From Rhizobium sp. CF080 (lineage in GTDB: Bacteria > Pseudomonadota > Alphaproteobacteria > Rhizobiales > Rhizobiaceae), in contig NZ_AKKC02000009.1 in the NCBI RefSeq assembly GCF_000282095.2, positions 248,001 to 312,000 on the forward strand: 64,000 nucleotides of DNA. Reading direction: 5' to 3'. The notes beneath the pieces were generated by a model that saw nothing but the letters and a program-made list of their open reading frames with translations, ran no database searches and was not told the DNA's origin. The translations under genes were made by a program, and so were the position numbers. Shown here one piece after another: positions 24,133 to 29,838 of this stretch. Numbering within the stretch: position 1 is the first letter of the stretch; the number at the start of each line of letters is the position of its first letter.

Positions 24133-24420
24133 TCAGGCCGCGAGTGATGCGGCCAAGCACCGCGCTCTCTCTTCCGGCGGGATCATCGACAGGAATAGCT
24201 CGGCAAGCTTACGCGGGCGCGGCAGGCGCTTTGTGGTGCCGAACCCGTTGTGGATTTTAACTCCAGCCCGGAAGCGCCGGGAATCCGTCTGGAAAACGAG
24301 GTGATACTGGCGGCGGGGTTTGCCACAATCAAACCTGTAGACGATGCCTTGGCCTTCCAGATCCGGCGTTGTCAGGCGGCCGACATAGCGGAACACGGGG
24401 CGGATGCTATCGGCGTTCAT
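24133..24420 (-). CDS. Small paralogue-family protein (95 aa)
   Basis: A clear member: GIVYRFDCGKPRRQYHLVFQTDSRRFRAGVKIHNG, ending PPEERARCLAASLAA. The ATG at 24420 overlaps the previous stop (ATGA). Confidence 0.68.
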   Translation of the reverse strand: MNADSIRPVFRYVGRLTTPDLEGQGIVYRFDCGKPRRQYHLVFQTDSRRFRAGVKIHNGFGTTKRLPRPRKLAELFLSMIPPEERARCLAASLAA

Positions 24421-25229
24421 CCGACCGTGTTCCCGTCTTCGTCGAAGGTGAAGTCGGCAAGCGCCTCGTCCACCGCCTCGTCGGACGTAAGGTACTCGTG
24501 CTCCGCCTCCAGCTGGCGATAGATCCAGTCCATGAACGAGCGGAGGCATGCGGCGACCTCCTCCACGAAAGGGCCGTAAATGAGCCCATATCGACCACAT
24601 AGCGCGTTCCAGGTCATCACCTGCAATTGGTTGTCTTCGTCCAGCGAGTCAGGCGTGGGCAAGTCTGCGTCGATCGACACCGAATAGGCGTGGCAATAGC
24701 TGGAGGTGCCTTTCTCGATGGTCACCGTTGCGTCCGGGATGAGCGCGTTGCACCGTTCCGATATGTCGGCCAGGGAGAACGCAATCTCATGCAAGCGCTC
24801 ATCCGTCGGGGCGTGGCGTATGACGGCGGAGAGGGAGGCGAGCGGATTGCTCACCGGGCGCCAATCGCCAGTAAAGCACGCGCCATCGCCTTGGCTGGAG
24901 AAGCCCGTGAAATAGATTGCGGGCGAGGTGACCGTCTCGCCGTTTTGCAGGCGTTCGCGCTTGTCGTCGATCTCAATGCCCATCACACCGGCGATCAAGA
25001 TGGCGTCGTCATAGATCGAGTCCCACCAGTCGTAATGCAGGCCCTCGGCGCGGTAGTCGTCGCGGGCTCGTTCTTTCGCGCGGGGTGACAGCTCCTTAAA
25101 CGAAAACTCCGCCTTGTCGGCGGAGTCGTCGTCCTCAAAGTCGGTTGCGGGCTGGTTGACGTAAATGGGTGCACCTTCAGCTATTGCGCGGTTGACGGCG
25201 CGGGTAAGGGCGGCACGAGCGGCGTTCAT
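24417..25229 (-). CDS. Phage protein of the so-called antitoxin-of-TA type (270 aa)
   Basis: The segment AIYFTGFSSQGDGACFTGDW is characteristic of a widespread phage family often labelled antitoxin of toxin-antitoxin stability system, although no toxin is adjacent. An N-terminal FKELSPRAKERARDDYRAEGLHYDWWDSIYDDA also fits. The ATG at 25229 has GAGG 6 nt upstream. True function unknown. Confidence 0.7.
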   Translation of the reverse strand: MNAARAALTRAVNRAIAEGAPIYVNQPATDFEDDDSADKAEFSFKELSPRAKERARDDYRAEGLHYDWWDSIYDDAILIAGVMGIEIDDKRERLQNGETVTSPAIYFTGFSSQGDGACFTGDWRPVSNPLASLSAVIRHAPTDERLHEIAFSLADISERCNALIPDATVTIEKGTSSYCHAYSVSIDADLPTPDSLDEDNQLQVMTWNALCGRYGLIYGPFVEEVAACLRSFMDWIYRQLEAEHEYLTSDEAVDEALADFTFDEDGNTVG

Positions 25230-25237
25230 GGGAAGCC

Positions 25238-25561
25238 TCACAGGCTTATGCGGATCGACACAGAAAAGCCCGCCGGTGCGATTTGCACGGGCGGGCGGTG
25301 GATCGGCGCGGGTTTCGGTTTAGGCGCGCGGTATGCGGCCTTGACGGGTTTCGGGCGCGGCAACGGGACCGGGCCAGCGATAGGCAATTCTGCGAACGAC
25401 TCCACCAGTGTTGGAGCTGGCGGAGCGGGAATGGGTGCCAGCGCAACAGGGGCGGGCGCTGGTGCGGGTGCGGGCTTGCTGTTGGAGATTATGCCGGTGG
25501 CGCCTTGGAAAAGCACGAGGGCGACCGTCGCAAGCGTGGGGAAGCCGCCAGCGTGACTCAT
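25238..25561 (-). CDS. Pro/Ala-rich membrane-anchored protein (107 aa)
   Basis: It starts MSHAGGFPTLATVALVLFQGATG with one likely membrane segment (residues 7-24), then a long Pro/Ala-rich arm (PAPAPAPVALAPIPAPPAPT) with PLPRPKP and KPKPAP. This resembles a periplasm-spanning TonB/spanin-like linker. The ATG is coupled (ATGA) to the upstream gene. It could be a small envelope protein of unknown role. Confidence 0.6.
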   Translation of the reverse strand: MSHAGGFPTLATVALVLFQGATGIISNSKPAPAPAPAPVALAPIPAPPAPTLVESFAELPIAGPVPLPRPKPVKAAYRAPKPKPAPIHRPPVQIAPAGFSVSIRISL

Positions 25562-25791
25562 GCGGCGGTTCGCTCGCGAGAGGGCAGGAAGAGTTCCCAC
25601 GCTTCCCGGGTGGAAAGATAGCGCTCATAGGCAGCCCGGAGCGGCGTGCCTGGCTCACCATGGGCGCGGGGCGTATAGCGGACGTCGCCAGCCCATTCTC
25701 GCGGGAAGGTGCGGCGGATCTCGTCCATCCATTCCTCATCGGCGGCAAGGTGAGCGGCGTATGCGGCGGCCATGGGGGGCAGTTCAGGCAT
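25558..25791 (-). CDS. Small protein of unknown function (77 aa)
   Basis: MPELPPMAAAYAAHLAADEEWMDEIRRTFP... ends LSTREAWELFLPSRERTAA. The chain is helical and has two Trp-containing acidic helices. Its start overlaps the preceding gene's last codons. Confidence 0.65.
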   Translation of the reverse strand: MPELPPMAAAYAAHLAADEEWMDEIRRTFPREWAGDVRYTPRAHGEPGTPLRAAYERYLSTREAWELFLPSRERTAA

Positions 25792-25942
25792 AGCGGGTCT
25801 CCTTCCGAGCCTCGCGGAGAATGCGGCAGATTTCCTCTTTCACCTCTGCATTGGTGGGCTCGCGGCCCAGGCGGGCGCTAAGGCGGTTCAAGATCGTGTT
25901 CTGGTTGTCATTCCGGAACGTGATGTTGATAGCGATCGGCAT
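25784..25942 (-). CDS. Small ribbon-helix-helix-like protein (52 aa)
   Basis: MPIAINITFRNDNQNTILNRLSARLGREPTNAEVKEEICRIL... A short strand followed by two helices suggests a small DNA- or protein-binding fold. The start at 25942 has GAGGGATATCTC upstream and a palindrome at 25958. Confidence 0.6.
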   Translation of the reverse strand: MPIAINITFRNDNQNTILNRLSARLGREPTNAEVKEEICRILREARKETRYA

Positions 25943-25957
25943 GAGATATCCCTCTGT

Positions 25958-25967
25958 GCATAATTGC
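25958..25967 (-). repeat. Start-associated palindrome, copy 9
   Basis: The sequence is GCATAATTGC, 15 nt upstream of the 52-aa gene, followed on the sense strand by ACAGAGGGAT. Confidence 0.65.
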
Positions 25968-26116
25968 GGGGTGTCGCGCGGCGCTGATATCGCGGGCAGG
26001 CAGCGGCGCGCATAGTCCTGCCGGTGGAATGAGAGCGGGCTTTAACGGTTCCCGCGCATGGGGTGCCTCCGTGGTGCGGTTGATCGGCGGGCGGTGGATG
26101 ACGTGCAAAAACCCAC

Positions 26117-26200
26117 CTATGGAGGCGGATCTTCAGGTTCGGGCAGCAACGGCGCGGCCAAGGTGGCAGCCAGAGTGAACAAGAATGCGCGGCGGTTCAT
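26117..26200 (-). CDS. 27-aa secreted or anchored micropeptide
   Basis: MNRRAFLFTLAATLAAPLLP followed by EPEDPPP. The twin arginine and hydrophobic core look like a complete Tat/Sec signal peptide with almost nothing after it. The ATG is coupled (ATGA) to the preceding gene. Either a true micropeptide or a truncated exported protein. Confidence 0.5.
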   Translation of the reverse strand: MNRRAFLFTLAATLAAPLLPEPEDPPP

Positions 26201-26364
26201 GTGGGCTTGATCGCGTCCAGATATTCCACCCAGCGAAGGGCAAGCACCCAGCAGGCGAGAATAAGCGCGATGGAAAGCGCCGTTACCACTGTGACCGTGT
26301 CCGGCTTGGGCGAGTCTGGCAGTCGAATGAGCGGGCGGACGGAATCGCGACCTTTATCATTCAT
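26197..26364 (-). CDS. Small single-pass membrane protein (55 aa)
   Basis: MNDKGRDSVRPLIRLPDSPKPDTVTVVTALSIALILACWVL... One transmembrane helix spans about residues 22-44. The ATG overlaps the upstream stop (ATGA). Possibly a holin-like or envelope accessory factor, but in the early cluster. Confidence 0.6.
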   Translation of the reverse strand: MNDKGRDSVRPLIRLPDSPKPDTVTVVTALSIALILACWVLALRWVEYLDAIKPT

Positions 26365-26540
26365 GACACAGGCTCCAAGGCAGCCAAGTCCCGTGCGGCG
26401 GCGATGGCGTCGGAGCGTTCCCTGTAGGTGTCGATAGGTCGGGCGAGACCGCGGCCGATCTTGACCGCCAGAACCCAAAGGGTGCCGTCTCGGCGGTGCT
26501 TGGGGAGGACGACGTAGCGGGAAGGGCTTAGCGTTTTCAT
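26361..26540 (-). CDS. Small protein of unknown function (59 aa)
   Basis: MKTLSPSRYVVLPKHRRDGTLWVLAVKIGRGLARPIDTYRERSDAIAAARDLAALEPVS-like chain with two strands and one helix, ATGA-coupled at both ends. No family recognised. Confidence 0.55.
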   Translation of the reverse strand: MKTLSPSRYVVLPKHRRDGTLWVLAVKIGRGLARPIDTYRERSDAIAAARDLAALEPVS

Positions 26541-26701
26541 GCGGCGATCTCCGGAAGGCGGAGACGAGTGCCGTCAACCGAAAGCCAAACGGGATTGCGC
26601 CGGGACGCGGGACGGATGTTGAGAAGGCCGAAAGCGATACAAAGGCGGCCTATCCGCACGAGGCGGACTCGGCCCACCTTGCGGGTGGACACGTTGAACA
26701 T
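26537..26701 (-). CDS. Small basic protein (54 aa)
   Basis: MFNVSTRKVGRVRLVRIGRLCIAFGLLN... with GGAGATTCCCGC before the ATG and a palindrome at 26721. It is the first of four ATGA-coupled small genes running to 26117. Confidence 0.55.
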   Translation of the reverse strand: MFNVSTRKVGRVRLVRIGRLCIAFGLLNIRPASRRNPVWLSVDGTRLRLPEIAA

Positions 26702-26720
26702 GCGGGAATCTCCATAGGTC

Positions 26721-26730
26721 GCATGATTGC
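26721..26730 (-). repeat. Start-associated palindrome, copy 10
   Basis: The sequence is GCATGATTGC within CGCATGATTGCG, 19 nt upstream of the 54-aa gene. It follows a terminator. Confidence 0.7.
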
Positions 26731-26740
26731 GGGGGGAACG

Positions 26741-26762
26741 AAAAAAGCCGCCCGGAGGCGGC
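26741..26762 (-). terminator. Terminator, leftward (possibly bidirectional)
   Basis: GCCGCC-CGGA-GGCGGC stem with six T on the minus strand and three T on the plus strand. It ends the DUF1640-like gene transcript and precedes copy 10 of the palindrome. Confidence 0.7.
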
Positions 26763-26789
26763 TTTAGTTGTCGTAGAGGGGGAGAGCTT

Positions 26790-27026
26790 TTAGTTCAGCT
26801 TTGTCAGCACCGCGAGGGCGCTGACGGCCACGAAAAGCATGCTGCCAAGGCGGACGGTGAGCCGGAGCGTCACCGCGTCCAATGCAGCGGTCAGGTCTGA
26901 CTTTGTTACGAGTTCTGCCATGATGAAATCCCGTGCGGCTTCGGCGTGGGCCTCGGCGAGTTTCTGCTCTACGCCTACGTCACGGAGGCGTTTCGCGTAA
27001 CCCAGTGTATCAAAGGCAATTGCCAA
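26790..27026 (-). CDS. DUF1640-like coiled-coil membrane protein (78 aa)
   Basis: MAIAFDTLGYAKRLRDVGVEQKLAEAHAEAARDFI... LVTKSDL ... ends in one transmembrane helix (LGSMLFVAVSALAVLTKLN). This is the DUF1640 layout common in Rhizobiales and their phages. It starts TTG 27026, 7 nt after AGGAG. Confidence 0.8.
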   Translation of the reverse strand: MAIAFDTLGYAKRLRDVGVEQKLAEAHAEAARDFIMAELVTKSDLTAALDAVTLRLTVRLGSMLFVAVSALAVLTKLN

Positions 27027-27043
27027 TTCAAATCTCCTTCATT

Positions 27044-27053
27044 GCATGATTGC
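27044..27053 (-). repeat. Start-associated palindrome, copy 11
   Basis: The sequence is GCATGATTGC, 17 nt upstream of the TTG start of the DUF1640-like gene. Confidence 0.7.
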
Positions 27054-27110
27054 GAGTTCGGCATGTCGCCGCGAAAAGGCGCACCACGGCGCCCTTGCGT
27101 AGGGACATGG

Positions 27111-27134
27111 AAAAGGGGAGGCTAATGCCTCCCC
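27111..27134 (-). terminator. Leftward rho-independent terminator
   Basis: Sense strand GGGGAGGC-ATTA-GCCTCCCC then TTTT. It ends the 189-aa gene and precedes palindrome copy 11. Confidence 0.75.
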
Positions 27135-27163
27135 CCATCGATTACGGACCAACCGCGTATCTG

Positions 27164-27733
27164 TCAGGCGGCAATGTCCATTTCCGCCTGCTCCGGTGCG
27201 GCCGCCGGTGCCGCCTTGACGGCCTTCGCCTTGGCAGGCTTTTCCGCCTTGACCGGAGCGACGACGACATTCGGAGTCTTCGCCAGCGTCAAAGCTCCCT
27301 TGACCGCCTGCAGAATGCGAGGAGACGCGCCCTTTTCGGTCAGGGTTGAGACCACCTTTTCCAGATAGGCGACTTCATCGAATTCCTTTTCGGACTTCGC
27401 CTTGCCTGCCGAGCGTTCATAGTTGGCAGGTGCGATTTCCATCGCCTCATCCATCTTCGAAGCCTTCCCCTTGACGTAGGTGAAGACACTGGTTGCCTTG
27501 TCAAACGAGACCTTGCCGAAAGCCGTTGACCACGAAACGAGACCCTTGCGGTAGTTGACCGGAGTCACCGCGTAAAGCGCGTTGAGGTATTTCGGATCGT
27601 TGTGCAATTCGACATGGTTCAATGCCGAATATGCAAGCTGGTGCTCGCGCTCCGAAAAGGTGGAAACCACCTTGCCGAAACCGTTGATTGCCGAATTGAG
27701 CTTGGAACCAGTGAGAACAACGAACTTAGCCAT
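27164..27733 (-). CDS. Leftward early protein of unknown function (189 aa)
   Basis: MAKFVVLTGSKLNSAINGFGKVV... is followed by an Ala/Lys-rich linker (VKAEKPAKAKAVKAAPAAAP) and an acidic end, EQAEMDIAA. A folded domain plus flexible linker and acidic tail recalls single-stranded-DNA-binding proteins, but I see no OB-fold signature. I chose the ATG at 27733 for its 8-nt spacing from GGAG. Confidence 0.7.
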   Translation of the reverse strand: MAKFVVLTGSKLNSAINGFGKVVSTFSEREHQLAYSALNHVELHNDPKYLNALYAVTPVNYRKGLVSWSTAFGKVSFDKATSVFTYVKGKASKMDEAMEIAPANYERSAGKAKSEKEFDEVAYLEKVVSTLTEKGASPRILQAVKGALTLAKTPNVVVAPVKAEKPAKAKAVKAAPAAAPEQAEMDIAA

Positions 27734-27751
27734 AACCATTTCTCCATTTGT

Positions 27752-27763
27752 GCCATGATTGGC
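27752..27763 (-). repeat. Start-associated palindrome, copy 12
   Basis: The sequence is GCCATGATTGGC (arms GCCA/TGGC), 18 nt upstream of the 189-aa gene, followed by ACAAATGGAGA on the sense strand. Confidence 0.7.
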
Positions 27764-27822
27764 GGGTTTGAAGCGATTGCTTCACTAAAGGCATGCTCGG
27801 AGACATGCCCTTAAAGCTGCAA

Positions 27823-27999
27823 TCACAAGGCCATTGCGGCCTCGTCTTTCCGGCGTTCGATTTCTTTCCGGTGAGACCGTGCCGTTTGTTCCGCCGTGAT
27901 CGATCCGGCAAGGTTGCCGTTTCGAAGGTGGGAAGCCGCACGACGTTCCATGTAAGCCGCAAGGTTTTCCAACGCCTGAATTGCCCGTAGTTCTTCCAT
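27823..27999 (-). CDS. First small gene after tandem terminators (58 aa)
   Basis: MEELRAIQALENLAAYMERRAASHLRNGNLAG... is a helical, probably coiled-coil protein. GGAAGG precedes the ATG by 9 nt. It is the first clear gene downstream of the leader and the two hairpins at 28024-28087. Confidence 0.6.
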   Translation of the reverse strand: MEELRAIQALENLAAYMERRAASHLRNGNLAGSITAEQTARSHRKEIERRKDEAAMAL

Positions 28000-28023
28000 C
28001 TCGTTCGCCCTTCCACTGAAAGA

Positions 28024-28042
28024 GCAAGGCCGTTCGCCTTGC
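28024..28042 (-). terminator. Hairpin, second of a tandem pair
   Basis: GCAAGGC-CGTTC-GCCTTGC, a perfect 7-bp stem; on the sense strand it is followed by TCTTTC. A weak intrinsic terminator or a leader structure before the 58-aa gene. Confidence 0.5.
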
Positions 28043-28053
28043 CGTCGCAATGG

Positions 28054-28087
28054 AAAAGGCCCGCCAGAGTGAGACCGGCAGGCCCTT
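28054..28087 (-). terminator. Leader terminator (tL-like)
   Basis: Sense strand AAGGGCCTGCC ... GGCGGGCCTTTT: an imperfect 10-bp stem followed by four T. It lies about 80 nt downstream of the boxB-like hairpin and would stop leftward transcription unless it is antiterminated. Confidence 0.7.
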
Positions 28088-28167
28088 AGAAACTTTGATG
28101 TTTCGGTTATTCGGTTGTTTGTTCTCTGAAATCCCGTGCCTGTATCGGTTGAAGGGTTGCAGCACTT

Positions 28168-28184
28168 AAGGGATTTTCTCCCTT
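28168..28184 (-). promoter_or_regulatory. boxB-like hairpin with GAAAA loop
   Basis: Sense RNA AAGGGA-GAAAA-TCCCTT: a perfect 6-bp stem closed by a GAAAA pentaloop, the same loop as lambda nutR boxB. It lies 6 nt after the stop of the Arg-rich ORF and 22 nt after a boxA-like octamer. It could bind an arginine-rich antiterminator. Confidence 0.5.
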
Positions 28185-28190
28185 TGCCAG

Positions 28191-28286
28191 CTATCTTTCC
28201 GCCACCTGAGAGCGTTGCCGCTCCCTGCCGTGCCTATTGCTATTCCTAAAGCGAGCCTTTCGCCTTTCCAGTGCATGTTGATCCAT
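28191..28286 (-). CDS. Arg-rich 31-aa peptide, possible N-like RNA-binding peptide
   Basis: MDQHALERRKARFRNSN... continues HGRERQR and ends QVAER; 10 Arg and 1 Lys in 31 residues. GGGAGAG precedes the ATG by 10 nt. The composition and N-terminal MDxx..RR recall the arginine-rich motif of lambdoid N proteins. It is far shorter than N (about 107 aa) and lacks room for NusA/RNA polymerase contacts, so function is conjecture. Confidence 0.4.
   Translation of the reverse strand: MDQHALERRKARFRNSNRHGRERQRSQVAER
28207..28214 (-). promoter_or_regulatory. boxA-like octamer, one mismatch
   Basis: Sense CGCTCTCA, one base from lambda boxA CGCTCTTA. It lies 22 nt before the GAAAA hairpin, within the Arg-rich ORF. 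Confidence 0.4.
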
Positions 28287-28313
28287 GCTTCGCAATCTCT
28301 CCCGCCACCGCTC

Positions 28314-28321
28314 TAAGAGCG
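28314..28321 (-). promoter_or_regulatory. boxA-like octamer, perfect match
   Basis: Sense CGCTCTTA, identical to lambda boxA. It is also part of a palindrome CGCTCTTAGAGCG, so an alternative explanation exists. It lies 27 nt before the start of the Arg-rich ORF. Confidence 0.4.
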
Positions 28322-28409
28322 TTCGGCCGGAACCTTCACCGATGCAAGTGTTTTGATATCCGTACCTTGCCGCACGTCCTTCCCCGCAACACTGGTTTTG
28401 AGTTTCCAG

Positions 28410-28625
28410 CTACTGACACGCTTTCGCCTTGTCATTGGGTCGCCTGATTCGTGACCGCGTTTCTCGTTCGTCCAAGCTTTCTTTCAATCGCCAGAAACCA
28501 CACGAACGAGTGTCCGTCACGTCTCTGGTACACCTGCCGAAAGCTTGGCAAGAAACCGTCATCTTGTTTTCAAAGAACCCGGCGAACCGCCTAACCGGCT
28601 TGCCGTCCCGAATGCTTTTCTCCAT
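28410..28625 (-). CDS. Doubtful leader ORF (71 codons)
   Basis: It starts MEKSIRDGKPVRRFAGFFENKM, 17 nt downstream of the operator. Codon use is not clearly coding and there is no Shine-Dalgarno before the ATG. It may be an untranslated structured leader. Confidence 0.25.
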   Translation of the reverse strand: MEKSIRDGKPVRRFAGFFENKMTVSCQAFGRCTRDVTDTRSCGFWRLKESLDERETRSRIRRPNDKAKACQ

Positions 28626-28642
28626 TCGGTATGAACAAGATA

Positions 28643-28655
28643 ATACGTTTCGTAT
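28643..28655. promoter_or_regulatory. Distant repressor operator over leftward promoter (PL-like)
   Basis: ATACGTTTCGTAT, perfect consensus and identical to the 2650 site 26 kb away. On the minus strand its downstream arm overlaps TATTAT, the same arrangement as the 1231 operator. A leftward promoter here would feed the nut-like leader and the whole 10.4-28.0 kb cluster. No good -35 is visible. Confidence 0.65.
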
Positions 28656-28932
28656 TGAGTAAAAGCCCTAAATTACGAAAAACATGCCGAAACCGTATAT
28701 CATATTGAAAACATTGAAAAAGAAAATTTGCAGAAACGTATTGCTACCCGTTCACAGCTGCCAAAAGTAGACCGGTTTTTCAGCCGAAATCCGCAAAAGT
28801 TATCCATTTAAATCAGAGAGTTAGACGAGGAAAATAGGGTGTCGAGCTGTGCTCCGGTTCGAAGCCCGCCAAAAAAGCCAGCAAAACCAATAGGGCGTTC
28901 GCCTGGTAGCAATCCTATACGACCCGAATAAA

Positions 28933-29001
28933 CAGCACTCGAAGAGGGCAGGGGGACGCAAGGGAACGGGAAAGAGCCCCGCTTGCGTGTTAACAGTGCT
29001 G
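28933..29001. repeat. Nested inverted repeat (two stems)
   Basis: Outer arms CAGCACT (28933-28939) and AGTGCTG (28995-29001); inner arms ACGCAAG (28956-28962) and CTTGCGT (28982-28988). Possible structured RNA or protein-binding site. Confidence 0.5.
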
Positions 29002-29089
29002 CGAGTCACACAAGCTTCCAGAACGTCGGATTGCGTCCTGAGTGATCCGGCTTCCAGCTTCCCCCTTCCATCGCTAGCACGCTAGGCAG

Positions 29090-29330
29090 CACCCGCCGCG
29101 CATATCCTTCCAAGCCGGGTAAGCGCCGTTCCGTGCATCCGTCACCGCCACGCCGCGACCGCTTCACCGCGACCACGCAAGCAAGCGAACCATTGACGCA
29201 AGGCAGGTGGAAGGGGGAGGGACAAGCCCCCAGAGGGGGAGAGGCAAGGCACCCGCCACCATGCCAGTGCGTCACCTGCCAGACTGCCAAGCCGCACCCT
29301 TGGCACCCGCCACACGGCAGCACCTGCCGC
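29090..29330. repeat. Five dispersed 10-mers CACCYGCCRN
   Basis: Copies at 29090-29099, 29250-29259, 29273-29282, 29304-29313 and 29321-29330. The last four lie in 81 bp with short, unequal spacing, like terminase R-sites or iterons. Confidence 0.4.
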
Positions 29331-29523
29331 GACCATAGGCAGGCAGGCACCCTCGCAGGGCATTAGTTCAATGATATCAACGCGCTACGCACCCCCGCCG
29401 AGCTAGGTTCTTCCGAGGGGGAGGGGGTCGACCGCGGGTCGGCGGCAGCGCAGCCTTTGAGCGTTTTTGTGATTTCGAAATTCACCCTTCCGATTCCCGT
29501 TTTTCCAGCGAGAGGAAGCGATC

Positions 29524-29712
29524 GTGTTCAGATCTCCATTCAGCATCACGCCGGTGACGGACGGCCGAGGGGTGGTCACTGGCACCAGGTACTTCTTCGA
29601 CGAACTCGACGAGGATCAACGTGAGGAAATCATTCGCAAAATTCCCCGAGCGAAGATCTCGGACCGGGGAGTTATCGAGGTGATCGTTCCGGCTGACGAC
29701 GAAGAAAAATAA
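29524..29712 (+). CDS. Small protein at start of late operon (62 aa)
   Basis: It starts GTG after GAGAGGAAG: VFRSPFSITPVTDGRGVVTG... and ends VIVPADDEEK. Acidic, strand-rich. It is the first rightward gene of the structural block. Unknown function. Confidence 0.6.
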   Translation: MFRSPFSITPVTDGRGVVTGTRYFFDELDEDQREEIIRKIPRAKISDRGVIEVIVPADDEEK

Positions 29713-29838
29713 TTCTCCGGATCGGGCAAGAAATGACCAGGCGCCACCGGGCGGATACCAAGCGCCTTGCGAAATCATTCTACGGGTCGCATCACCTGAA
29801 TGCGCAACGTAGAACAATCATATCGTTTGGGGTCTCGG

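Larger units (their letters stand above)
28656..29523. other. 868-base gene-free region, candidate packaging/origin site
   Basis: The first 150 bases are AT-rich (ATTGAAAA repeats, a single DnaA-box-like TTATCCATT at 28800). A nested inverted repeat occupies 28933-29001. Five copies of CACCYGCCRN lie between 29090 and 29330. The overlapping minus- and plus-strand frames at 29006-29366 have no ribosome sites and low-complexity translations, so I do not call genes. The position just before the head genes suits a cos/pac site. Confidence 0.45.

Noticed and set aside
21299..24304. Long plus-strand frames opposite MoxR (363 codons) and DUF3150 (381 codons)
   Set aside because: High-GC shadow frames of well-supported minus-strand genes.
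27785..28165. Minus-strand 126-codon frame starting beside the GAAAA hairpin
   Set aside because: It reads through two terminators and overlaps the 58-aa gene; the translation is low in quality.
28845..28870. tRNA-like T-loop GGTTCGAAGCC
   Set aside because: The flanking bases do not form a T-stem, and no acceptor or anticodon arm can be found.
29006..29366. Overlapping frames of 73-114 codons in the gene-free region
   Set aside because: Low-complexity Cys/Trp/Gly- or His/Pro-rich translations without ribosome sites.
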